From: Mogibacterium sp.
GTDB taxonomy: Bacteria > Bacillota > Clostridia > Peptostreptococcales > Anaerovoracaceae
DNA: 9,577 nt
Assembly (NCBI GenBank): GCA_016775335.1
Contig: JAEUGJ010000023.1
Coordinates: 5,995-15,571 of the forward strand
Direction of reading: 5' to 3'
The position numbers and the translations under genes were made by a program. Positions within the stretch are counted from its first letter, which is position 1, and each line of letters begins with the position of its first letter. Under the pieces are notes generated by a model that did not search any database, was not told the origin of the DNA, and saw nothing but the letters and a program-made list of their open reading frames with translations. Shown one piece after another: positions 1 to 6,289 of this stretch.

Positions 1-15
1 TCCATAATCCGACAC

Positions 16-95
16 AAAAAAACTGCATGCGGGAAGCAATCTTGGCTTGCAGTTGGGCGTTTCGAGCCCAGCTGCAAGCGGTTGCCGACCGCATG
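16..95 (-). terminator. Repeat hairpin 1, terminator-like on minus strand
   Basis: The basal stem pairs 26-32 with 89-95 (7 bp). The apical stem pairs 46-58 with 66-78, 13 positions including one T-G wobble, around a 7-nt loop at 59-65. On the minus strand the stem is followed by CAG and then seven T (16-22). The shape is that of an intrinsic terminator, but it lies about 230 nt beyond the EamA stop, behind two similar hairpins. It would act only as a back-up. Confidence 0.5.
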
Positions 96-124
96 TTCCA
101 TAATTCCGGTTCTACTATTCCGAC

Positions 125-205
125 AAAAAAACTGCATGCGGGAGGCAATCTTGCCGGGGGAAGCGGCGGCTTGAGCCGCGGCCCCCGGCGGTTGCTGACC
201 GCATG
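125..205 (-). terminator. Repeat hairpin 2, with a different GC-rich apical stem
   Basis: The basal stem pairs 135-141 with 199-205. The apical part shares no obvious sequence with copies 1 and 3. GCCGGGGG (153-160) pairs perfectly with CCCCCGGC (182-189), and GCGGC (163-167) pairs with GCCGC (175-179) around a 7-nt loop. A seven-T run follows on the minus strand (125-131). Folding is preserved although the apical sequence is replaced. Confidence 0.55.
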
Positions 206-234
206 TTCCATAATTCCGGTTCGACTATTCCGAC

Positions 235-322
235 AAAAAAACTGCATGCGGGAAGCAATCTTGGCTTGCAGTTGGGCGTCTCAAGCCCAACTGCAAGCGG
301 TTGCTGACCGCATGCAGTTTTT
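235..322 (-). terminator. Repeat hairpin 3, main terminator of the EamA gene
   Basis: This copy touches the EamA stop codon. Its basal stem is extended to 15 perfect pairs (237-251 with 308-322) because the right flank runs on into GCAGTTTTT. A GA/GA mismatch (252-253 with 306-307) and AGCAA/TTGCT pairing (254-258 with 301-305) follow. The apical stem is 13 perfect pairs (265-277 with 285-297) with a 7-nt loop. Seven T on the minus strand (235-241) complete an intrinsic terminator. The T run on the plus strand at 318-322 could let it also work in the other direction. Confidence 0.75.
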
Positions 323-1252
323 CTATTCTACTTCCAATCCTTCCCGAACTTCCAGCTCCGTCTCTTCGATTTCCGGATCCTCCGTGGACCAGGTATCCCG
401 GAGGGTGATGACGGAGGCAGTAATCAGAAGAACGATGCCCACGATGGTGTTCCAGTAGACGTGCTCTCCCAGGATGGCCACCGCCAGCACCGGTGCGATG
501 GCCGGCTTAATGAAGAACGCGATGGAACCGGTGGTGGCATCCGAGTAACGGATGGCCAGGAAGTAGAACAGGTATCCCAGACCGGTAACCACGATTCCGC
601 AGTAGAGAAGTACCAGCGGCTGCTCCGTGATGTGGGCGAACACCGGACGTCCCATCGGAATCAGCACCAAGAGCAACACCAGAGAACCCAGGATAAAGGA
701 GATGCTGGTCTGAGCGAACGTGCCGATTCGGCCGATAGTTTTTTTGCCCATTACCGTATAAGCGGCAAAAGTAACGGATGCCAGAAGCATGGTGGCCATG
801 CCGAATACCGTGTTGCCCGGCTGAACGTCCCACGGACGAATCATGAATACCGCTGCCACGATGCCGATGAAAAATGCCAGTCCCTTCGCTTTGTCCATCT
901 TCTCCGAGGTGAAGAAGTGGGCGATCACCATGGTGAACAGCGGGTTCAGGCAGATCAGTGCGGCCGCAGTGGATGCGTTGCAATGCTGAACGCCGATTTG
1001 GAATGCCAGCATGCTGATGGCAATTCCCATGATGCCTACCAGAAGCAGCCAAAGCCAATCACCCTTTGTAATCTTAATGTTGTCCTTCCGGATTTCCGCA
1101 ACGCCGAACGGTGCCAGGACCAGACCGCCGATAAGGAAACGGAGAAATGTGAGCTGAATGGAATCAAATGTGCTTCCGGCAATCTTCAGGGCAATCTCCA
1201 TTGTCCCGAAAAGGAACGCCGTCAAGATGATGTAGGTAACTACTTTTTTCAT
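323..1252 (-). CDS. EamA/DMT-family permease (10-TM drug/metabolite transporter type)
   Basis: A 309-residue integral membrane protein with the length and pattern of the drug/metabolite transporter superfamily: about ten hydrophobic segments arranged as two EamA repeats, roughly residues 4-140 and 155-288. Each half ends in the typical Pro-rich helix followed by an acidic residue: NPLFTMVIAHFFTSE at 103-117 and KPAIAPVLAVAILGE at 259-273. Members export or import small metabolites; the substrate cannot be read from the sequence. After the last helix comes a strongly acidic tail (about 290-309), presumably cytoplasmic. The ATG at 1252 is supported by AAGAAGG (1259-1265 as complement) 6 nt upstream. 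The gene lies 120 nt behind the hydrolase gene and ends directly at a strong terminator hairpin, so it may be read from its own promoter or by read-through. Confidence 0.9.
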   Translation of the reverse strand: MKKVVTYIILTAFLFGTMEIALKIAGSTFDSIQLTFLRFLIGGLVLAPFGVAEIRKDNIKITKGDWLWLLLVGIMGIAISMLAFQIGVQHCNASTAAALICLNPLFTMVIAHFFTSEKMDKAKGLAFFIGIVAAVFMIRPWDVQPGNTVFGMATMLLASVTFAAYTVMGKKTIGRIGTFAQTSISFILGSLVLLLVLIPMGRPVFAHITEQPLVLLYCGIVVTGLGYLFYFLAIRYSDATTGSIAFFIKPAIAPVLAVAILGEHVYWNTIVGIVLLITASVITLRDTWSTEDPEIEETELEVREGLEVE

Positions 1253-1313
1253 GATGAGCCTTCTTTCTGTACCATTACCATTAATTTTTTTAAACTATTT
1301 TTTCCAATTGTTT

Positions 1314-1342
1314 ATATTACGCTCATTGTTCTCCGCCCGCAA
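1314..1342 (-). promoter_or_regulatory. Possible weak promoter of the EamA gene
   Basis: On the minus strand, TTGCGG (1337-1342) and TAATAT (1314-1319) are separated by 17 nt inside the only A/T-rich gap between the hydrolase and EamA genes. An overlapping TATAAA (1311-1316) is a better -10 but would have 20 nt spacing. The -35 matches consensus at only three positions, so this is tentative. Confidence 0.3.
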
Positions 1343-1372
1343 TAAAGGTATCGAATTCTGTACAAAAAAACA

Positions 1373-2515
1373 TTATTTTTCTTCCGGGTTTTTCGGGTTG
1401 TCCTTCCGGCGAAACTTCGGCAGAGCTGCTCCGGCTAGCGATTTCAGCACGTCGGCTACCACGGTCCGGTCCTCCTCCTCCAGGTTCCGCAGGGAGGCAA
1501 TCATTTTGGCCATGTCCGTCAGACTCATTTCCTTCAGGTCCTGGAGGGTATCCACCTGATGTTCCGCCAGGACGTCAAAGAGAGAATTGATGAACACCTT
1601 CCGCTTCTCATCGGGCACGGACTGGAGCCAGTCGTGCACCGTCCGGTTCATGTATTTTCCGCCGGTGTCAATTTCCTCCAGATAGATGAAATCGGAATCC
1701 TGCACCTGCCAGGAATAGGAGAAGTGCTGCATGATGCCGATGGCATCGCTCTGGACCACTTGGTAATCCGAGCTGTTCTGCATCATCATTCCCACCACCG
1801 AAGTGCGAGGAACCAGTTTCGTGATGGCAACTTCGCTCTTCTCCTGAATCCGGTCCAGCTCTTCCTGAACTTCATCCCGGAATCCCGGTCCGTCCAAGCT
1901 GTAAGCCCTCAGGATGCGGGAGCGCACTTCCGGACTGCACATCAGTGCCGCATATACCGCCAGATTTCCCCCTTTGGAATGCCCGCCCACGTAGATGCGG
2001 CGATTTCGGCCCTTTCGATTCCCTGGTCCGTAATTCCGCTCCAAATACTCCACCGCTTCCGACTGGGACGGAACTTCGTTCATGAAGGACAGGTTGAAGT
2101 CCTCCTTCCAGCCCAGCATGGATCCGTCCGTTCCCCGGAAGGCCACGAAGTCCGTGTTGGCATCCAGCCTGAAAATCATGGCGCCGAACTGCTTTTCACT
2201 GGATTTGTCAAAATCGCCCACGATATCCCGAATTTTCAGATTTCGGTACCGCCGGCTGGCCACCGCATAGGCCATCAGATTCATATTGTCGGAATCGGAA
2301 ATTCCATCGCAGAATATTTTTTCAAACCACTCGTTGCGAAAGAAGTCGGCCACGGTCACGCCCTTCCGCAGGCGGTCCAGCAGGTTCTCCGGCTTCGGCT
2401 CGGCAAACTCCAGCCGGGCATAGGACAGCTGGCTCAGCACCAGGCTGTCCACCGGATTCAGCGGCATCTCTTCAAATGTTTGGGTGGTATTCTTCACATA
2501 GTCCAGGATGTTCAT
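1373..2515 (-). CDS. DUF2974 (Mbeg1-like) alpha/beta hydrolase
   Basis: A 380-residue protein of the DUF2974 family, a lipase-like alpha/beta-hydrolase group of unknown substrate. Visible features are the family-like N-terminus MNILDYVKNT with LNPVDSLVLSQLSYA at 19-33, FRGTDGSMLGWKEDF at 126-140 (lipase-3-like strand and oxyanion region), and the nucleophile elbow GHSKGG at 178-183 with Ser180. SLDGPGF (206-212, Asp208) and the QHFSYSW motif (263-269, His264) are likely sources of the other catalytic residues. The C-terminus is charged. There is no signal peptide or membrane helix, so it is probably cytosolic. An in-frame ATG six codons upstream (2533) is rejected because the ribosome binding site lies inside that extension. 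The chosen ATG overlaps the ClC stop as ATGA, which implies translational coupling. The family call is firm; the substrate is unknown. Confidence 0.88.
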   Translation of the reverse strand: MNILDYVKNTTQTFEEMPLNPVDSLVLSQLSYARLEFAEPKPENLLDRLRKGVTVADFFRNEWFEKIFCDGISDSDNMNLMAYAVASRRYRNLKIRDIVGDFDKSSEKQFGAMIFRLDANTDFVAFRGTDGSMLGWKEDFNLSFMNEVPSQSEAVEYLERNYGPGNRKGRNRRIYVGGHSKGGNLAVYAALMCSPEVRSRILRAYSLDGPGFRDEVQEELDRIQEKSEVAITKLVPRTSVVGMMMQNSSDYQVVQSDAIGIMQHFSYSWQVQDSDFIYLEEIDTGGKYMNRTVHDWLQSVPDEKRKVFINSLFDVLAEHQVDTLQDLKEMSLTDMAKMIASLRNLEEEDRTVVADVLKSLAGAALPKFRRKDNPKNPEEK

Positions 2516-4170
2516 AATTGTACCTTCTTGCATTCCTCTTCAATGATGTGTTCCACTTCCGCCAGGTCCTCTTCCCGCAGCAGCACTTCAATCACATCGC
2601 CCCCTCGCAGGATGGTGTGTCCGTCGGGAATGAATTCCTGTTCCTCTCGAATCACGGAGACGATCAAAGCGCCCAGGGGCAGTCCCATATTCATGATTCG
2701 CTTTCCGTCCATAATCGAACCGGGATGGACGATATCGTCGATGATGCTTTTGCGCTGCTTCGAAACGTTGTAGCGCTTTCCGCTGCTGCGATTCATCAGC
2801 TGAGTGTAGATTGGCTCCGTTCCCAGGCGCTCCGAGATTACGAAGGCAATCAGGGAAACCATCACCAGCCCCAGCAGGGAACGAAAATCTCCCGTCATCT
2901 CCGTAATCAGCACCACCCCCGTTACCGGCGCGTGGACGATGGCCGCAAAATACCCCGCCATGGCCAGTACCACGAAGGCGGCAATGTATTTTCCGTCAAT
3001 GCCCAGCAGGTTTTCCAGCAGACGGGAGTAGACTCCGCCGGTGACAGCGCCCAGCACCAGCAGGGGCAGGAAGATGCCGCCCGGTGCGGTAGTTCCGAAG
3101 CTGGCCGTGGAGAATACGAATTTCACTGCCAGAAGCACCAGCAACGCTTTCAGCGCAAAGTCGCCCTCTGCAATCCGGCTCACCAATCCGTTTCCGCTTC
3201 CCAAAGTAATCGGGTATGCAAAGAAACAGATGTAGGCCATGGTCAGGCCCACCGCCAGCTTTGCATAAGGCGCAATATTTCCCTTGTAATCCATTTTTCC
3301 GGTCTTTGGGTTCAGTCGCCGTCTTCCCGGCCACTTCTTGGCCAGTGCGTTGGCCGCCGTGCCTACCCGGTCAAAACAATCCTGCATCCGGTCGATGGTC
3401 CGGTTATACAGGCTTCCGAACAGGCCCAGCACCACCCCCAGAATCATGGCGAACCAGTAATATTTCAACGGAAGACGGTACTCGATCCGGAAGCCGAATA
3501 CCGGCTCCATTCCTATGATGTGGGCGGCCACAAAATCCGATGATGCCGCCGCTGCCATGGTGGACAGCAGCACTTCCGATGAAAAGTTGCGGTACAATTC
3601 CTCCAAGCAGAATATGGTGCCCGCCAAAGGCGCGCCAAAGGCCGCGGACAATCCGGCACCGGCGCCGCAGCTCATGAGATACCGCTCCTCGGTCAGCACA
3701 CGCTTGTTGGTTCGGGCAAAGCCCTTTCCCACCATCGCACCGATCTGGATGCTGGGGCCCTCCCGTCCCAGTGCCAGACCGCCGCCGATGGACAGGGCGC
3801 AGCCCAGGATTTTGGAAACCAGCACCGAAAGCCAGTTCATATCCTTCTTCCCCAGCAGCTCCGCTTCCACCTGTGGAATGCCGGAGCCGGTGGATTCCGG
3901 TTCTTTCCGCAGAATCCACCCGATAACCAGCACCAGCAGGAGCATCACCAGGGCGGCGATGAGCGCCGGTCCCACTCCGGTGTTGGCGTAAGCCACCAGC
4001 CGGTTCCGGCACCCGTCCGCAAAGATCAGGAGCCAGCGGAACAGGGCGATGATCAGCCCGGTCGTCACACCGATGATAATTCCCTGACCGATTAAGGCGT
4101 ATCGGAACACGGATTTTCGGCGGAGGTTCTTCACCACCGCGCTTTTTCCTTTCAAGTTTTCTTTTGTCAT
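2512..4170 (-). CDS. ClC-family Cl-/H+ antiporter with C-terminal TrkA-C (RCK_C) domain
   Basis: A 552-residue ClC transporter. The ion-path motifs are intact: GSGIP at 95-99 (central anion-binding Ser96), GREGP at 135-139 (gating Glu137), GGIFLP at 364-369, and the selectivity-filter Tyr455 in TEPIYTQLM. CLEEL (188-192) supplies Glu191 at the position of the internal proton glutamate of E. coli ClcA. Together these predict a chloride/proton antiporter rather than a pure channel. GSGIP also argues against the fluoride-exporting ClC-F branch. The membrane domain runs to about residue 465. The tail (about 475-552) matches a TrkA-C/RCK_C ligand-sensing fold, not the CBS pair seen in many ClCs. 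Start ATG 4170 follows a weak purine-rich AGAAGAG. The gene lies 87 nt after DUF1846, and its TGA overlaps the hydrolase ATG. Such proteins serve acid resistance or anion balance; the ligand of the tail is unknown. Confidence 0.93.
   Translation of the reverse strand: MTKENLKGKSAVVKNLRRKSVFRYALIGQGIIIGVTTGLIIALFRWLLIFADGCRNRLVAYANTGVGPALIAALVMLLLVLVIGWILRKEPESTGSGIPQVEAELLGKKDMNWLSVLVSKILGCALSIGGGLALGREGPSIQIGAMVGKGFARTNKRVLTEERYLMSCGAGAGLSAAFGAPLAGTIFCLEELYRNFSSEVLLSTMAAAASSDFVAAHIIGMEPVFGFRIEYRLPLKYYWFAMILGVVLGLFGSLYNRTIDRMQDCFDRVGTAANALAKKWPGRRRLNPKTGKMDYKGNIAPYAKLAVGLTMAYICFFAYPITLGSGNGLVSRIAEGDFALKALLVLLAVKFVFSTASFGTTAPGGIFLPLLVLGAVTGGVYSRLLENLLGIDGKYIAAFVVLAMAGYFAAIVHAPVTGVVLITEMTGDFRSLLGLVMVSLIAFVISERLGTEPIYTQLMNRSSGKRYNVSKQRKSIIDDIVHPGSIMDGKRIMNMGLPLGALIVSVIREEQEFIPDGHTILRGGDVIEVLLREEDLAEVEHIIEEECKKVQL
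2523..2529 (-). promoter_or_regulatory. Ribosome binding site fixing the hydrolase start at 2515
   Basis: AAGAAGG on the minus strand lies 7 nt before the ATG at 2515, inside the last codons of the ClC gene. It falls downstream of the alternative ATG at 2533, so it supports the shorter 380-residue protein. Confidence 0.7.
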
Positions 4171-4203
4171 TGTTCTCTTCTCAATTTTTCTCTATTATGC
4201 GAA

Positions 4204-4237
4204 AGAGGAGCCGGGGACATCGGTCTCCCACTCCTCT
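4204..4237. other. Intergenic hairpin between the DUF1846 and ClC genes
   Basis: AGAGGAG (4204-4210) pairs with CTCCTCT (4231-4237). Inside it GGGGAC (4213-4218) pairs with GTC-CCC (4223-4229, T4226 bulged) around the loop ATCG. In the minus-strand transcript it lies between the DUF1846 stop and the ClC ribosome binding site and has no T run behind it. It is therefore not a good intrinsic terminator. It could be an mRNA processing or stability element. On the plus strand a seven-T run follows at 4245-4251, but no plus-strand gene would use it. Confidence 0.4.
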
Positions 4238-4257
4238 CTGGTATCTTTTTTTACCCG

Positions 4258-5763
4258 CTAATTCGAGTAAAGGTTGTTGGTGGAGAATTCCGGATTGCTG
4301 GTCACGTCAATTCCCAGGGACTTCATGGTCTGCTCGTCCCGGTCGCTGAGAATCGCGGTGCAGTGGGCCATGCAGCCTCTCAGCTTCGGCAGCTGCTGAA
4401 GCGCCATCTCCGCAATCGGATTGGTCATCTTGCTCATGGTGAGGGCCATGATGATTTCCTCGCAGTTCAGGCTGGACTTGTCGTGGAACAGGCTCACTCT
4501 CATATCCCGGATGTTTTCCAGAATCTGAGCGGAGATGACCGGAATTCCGTCATCGATTCCCGCCAGTTTCTTGATGGCGTTCAGCATCATTGCGGCAGTG
4601 GCCACCATGCGTTCCGAGTTCTTTCCGGTAACGATGGCGCCGTCCGGCAGCTGAATGGCGGTGATGATCACGTTCTCGTCATCGCCTTCTTCCTGACGCT
4701 TCAGTTCCGCATACTCCTCTGCCGGTTTTACCACCGGGCGGTCGTAGCGGCCGGCCTGAACCTCTTCCATGAGGAGCTTGGTGCGCTCCAGGATGCTCTC
4801 GTCGATTTTGCCCTTCTTATAGGAACATTCCGCCAGCAGGTACCGGCGAATGATTTCCTGCCGGGAAGCTTCTCGGCACACTTCGTCATCGGAGATGCAG
4901 AATCCAACCCGGTTCACGCCCATATCCGTCGGAGACTGATAGGAATCGTCTCCGGTAATTTTGTGGAGAATTCTTCTCAGTACCGGGAACGCTTCGATGT
5001 CCCGGTTGTAATTCACGGCGGTTTTGCCGTAGGCTTCCAGGTGGAAGGAGTCGATCATATTCACATCCTTCAGGTCTGCCGTCGCCGCTTCGTAGGCGAT
5101 GTTCACCGGATGCTTCAGCGGCAGGTTCCATACCGGGAAGGTCTCGAACTTGGCGTAGCGTGCCTTGTTGCCCTGACGGTATTCGTGATATACCTGGGAC
5201 AGAGAGGTGGCCAGCTTTCCGGATCCGCCTCCCGGACCGGTTACAACCACCAGCGGTTTCGTCACTTCGATGTACGGATTGGCGCCGTAGCCCTCATCGC
5301 TGACGATGGTGTCCACGTCCGTCGGATAGCCCTTGGTATACCGGTGCTTGTAGGTGCGGATTCCGCGGCGTTCCAGCTTGTTGATGAACATGTTGACGGA
5401 TGGCACATCCTGATACCGGGTGACCACCACCGAATTGATCTGAAGATCGTAATCCCGCAGCGCATCGATGAGTCTCAATACTTCCAGGTCGTAGGTAATG
5501 CCGAAATCCTGGCGGGTTTTGCTGGTGGTGATATCACCGGCATAGATGCAGATGATAATCTCCGTCTGATCCTTCAGACGCTGCAGCAGGTTGATTTTCG
5601 CATGCTCGTCATACCCCGGAAGCACCCGAGCGGCATGCTTGTCTTCTACCAATTTACCACCGAATTCCAGATACAGTCTCCCGTCTCCGTTTGTAATGCG
5701 CTCCCGAATATATCTGGACTGCTCTTCCAAATATTTCTCCGCGTCAAATCCAATCTTCTTCAT
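4258..5763 (-). CDS. DUF1846 family protein
   Basis: A 501-residue soluble protein of the DUF1846 family, widespread in Bacillota at about this length; its biochemical role is not established to my knowledge. The recognisable features are the N-terminus MKKIGFDAEKYLEEQ, a strand-rich first half (IICIYAGDI at 79-87), and a glycine-rich loop GPGGGSGK at 176-183 after the hydrophobic strand LVVVT. That loop resembles a Walker A motif but is followed by Leu rather than Ser/Thr, so nucleotide binding is only a suggestion. The C-terminal part contains helical stretches around EIIMALTMSKMTN and a CMAHCTAILSDRDE segment. No signal peptide or membrane helix is visible. Start ATG 5763 is preceded by AGAGGAAG (5767-5774 as complement). 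It lies 25 nt behind the DUF1934 gene and probably in the same transcript. Confidence 0.9.
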   Translation of the reverse strand: MKKIGFDAEKYLEEQSRYIRERITNGDGRLYLEFGGKLVEDKHAARVLPGYDEHAKINLLQRLKDQTEIIICIYAGDITTSKTRQDFGITYDLEVLRLIDALRDYDLQINSVVVTRYQDVPSVNMFINKLERRGIRTYKHRYTKGYPTDVDTIVSDEGYGANPYIEVTKPLVVVTGPGGGSGKLATSLSQVYHEYRQGNKARYAKFETFPVWNLPLKHPVNIAYEAATADLKDVNMIDSFHLEAYGKTAVNYNRDIEAFPVLRRILHKITGDDSYQSPTDMGVNRVGFCISDDEVCREASRQEIIRRYLLAECSYKKGKIDESILERTKLLMEEVQAGRYDRPVVKPAEEYAELKRQEEGDDENVIITAIQLPDGAIVTGKNSERMVATAAMMLNAIKKLAGIDDGIPVISAQILENIRDMRVSLFHDKSSLNCEEIIMALTMSKMTNPIAEMALQQLPKLRGCMAHCTAILSDRDEQTMKSLGIDVTSNPEFSTNNLYSN

Positions 5764-5788
5764 GTTCTTCCTCTCTTGTCGTTCTTGC

Positions 5789-6277
5789 CTATTCCGGCCG
5801 GATTGTCATTTCCAATTTATTTCTCCGGCTTCCCATTGTTTCATCGCCGAAGTACATGCTGTACTCCGCAAAAATCTTTCCAAACCCTTCCTCGTCCAGG
5901 TCGTGGGTCACTTCGTGGGTAATCATCTCGATATTCACGCTTCCCACCGGGAGGTGATACCGAACCAATTCCCGGCGGCCCTTCTCCAGGTGGAGATCCA
6001 GATTCATCCCGTCACTCTTCTTTTTCTTGCCGTAACGGTGAACCTCCACGATGTCGCCCGACAGCTTAATCATGGTGCGGCTGTCCTGCATTCCCGTCTT
6101 CTCCGATTCCTCATAGGTGATGTAGGTGGAGTTTTCTTTGGTATAAACGGTCGCTTCCGTAATCATTTCCATCTCATCATCCAGGGTCAGCTTCCGGGCA
6201 AACGCATTTCCGCTGGGTTCCAGACTCTCTTCGTATTGCCGGTTGCGTATGCGCAACGTCGCTTTGTTTTTAGCCAA
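5789..6277 (-). CDS. DUF1934 (YwiB-like) calycin-type beta-barrel protein, TTG start
   Basis: A 162-residue cytosolic protein matching the DUF1934 family (B. subtilis YwiB type), small calycin-like beta barrels of unknown function. The typical signature is ENSTYITYEESEKTG (48-62), then MIKLSGDIVEVHRYG (69-83) and a tail of alternating hydrophobic residues ending EMTIRPE. The N-terminus has a basic stretch (KATLRIRNRQYEE) somewhat longer than I would expect for the family. No ATG is available near the start. TTG at 6277 sits 5 nt behind a clear AGGAG, and no upstream codon competes because the flavodiiron stop is only 12 nt away. The tight spacing to both neighbours indicates one operon. Confidence 0.85.
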   Translation of the reverse strand: MAKNKATLRIRNRQYEESLEPSGNAFARKLTLDDEMEMITEATVYTKENSTYITYEESEKTGMQDSRTMIKLSGDIVEVHRYGKKKKSDGMNLDLHLEKGRRELVRYHLPVGSVNIEMITHEVTHDLDEEGFGKIFAEYSMYFGDETMGSRRNKLEMTIRPE

Positions 6278-6282
6278 AATTA

Positions 6283-6289
6283 CTCCTCT
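6283..6289 (-). promoter_or_regulatory. Ribosome binding site supporting the TTG start of DUF1934
   Basis: AGAGGAG on the minus strand, 5 nt before TTG 6277. It occupies most of the 12-nt gap after the flavodiiron stop codon, so it can only serve this start. Confidence 0.7.

Larger units (their letters stand above)
1..322. repeat. Tandem array of three large hairpin repeats (period 109-110 bp)
   Basis: This gene-free stretch holds three copies of one unit; the GCATGC that opens each stem lies at 25, 134 and 244. Each unit is a run of seven A, then CTG, a basal stem CATGCGG/CCGCATG, an internal mismatch where GA faces GA, a second stem AGCAA/TTGCT with small variations, and a long apical hairpin. 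The units are joined by a conserved spacer of about 28 bp that starts TTCCATAATTCCGG. The spacer before copy 1 is shorter and degenerate, so the array may begin or be decaying at the left edge. Read on the minus strand, every hairpin is followed by seven T, so each looks like a terminator behind the EamA gene. The open frame at 27-458 is made of these repeats and is not treated as a gene. Confidence 0.85.

Noticed and set aside
1..322. Integron attC sites or a retron non-coding RNA
   Set aside because: Variable apical arms on conserved stems recall attC, but the GTTRRRY core, gene cassettes and integrase are absent. No reverse transcriptase is present for a retron.
27..458. 143-codon plus-strand open frame at the left edge
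   Set aside because: It is made of the hairpin repeats and runs into the EamA gene antisense; the repeated peptide is a by-product of the DNA repeat.
1350..1372. Intrinsic terminator of the hydrolase gene
   Set aside because: There is a T-rich run on the minus strand behind the stop, but I find no stable hairpin before it.
461..2773. Long plus-strand open frames (461-1345, 1559-2773)
   Set aside because: They are antisense to well-recognised EamA and hydrolase genes, lack family motifs and arise from the codon bias of those genes.
4171..4203. Separate ClC promoter with CATAAT as -10
   Set aside because: No -35-like hexamer 15-18 nt upstream; the region is occupied by the hairpin.
2518..5922. 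Plus-strand open frames opposite the ClC and DUF1846 genes, including one of 519 codons (4363-5922)
   Set aside because: Antisense shadows of strongly supported genes. Their composition is that of reverse-complemented coding sequence (many His, Arg, Gln), and no domain is recognisable.
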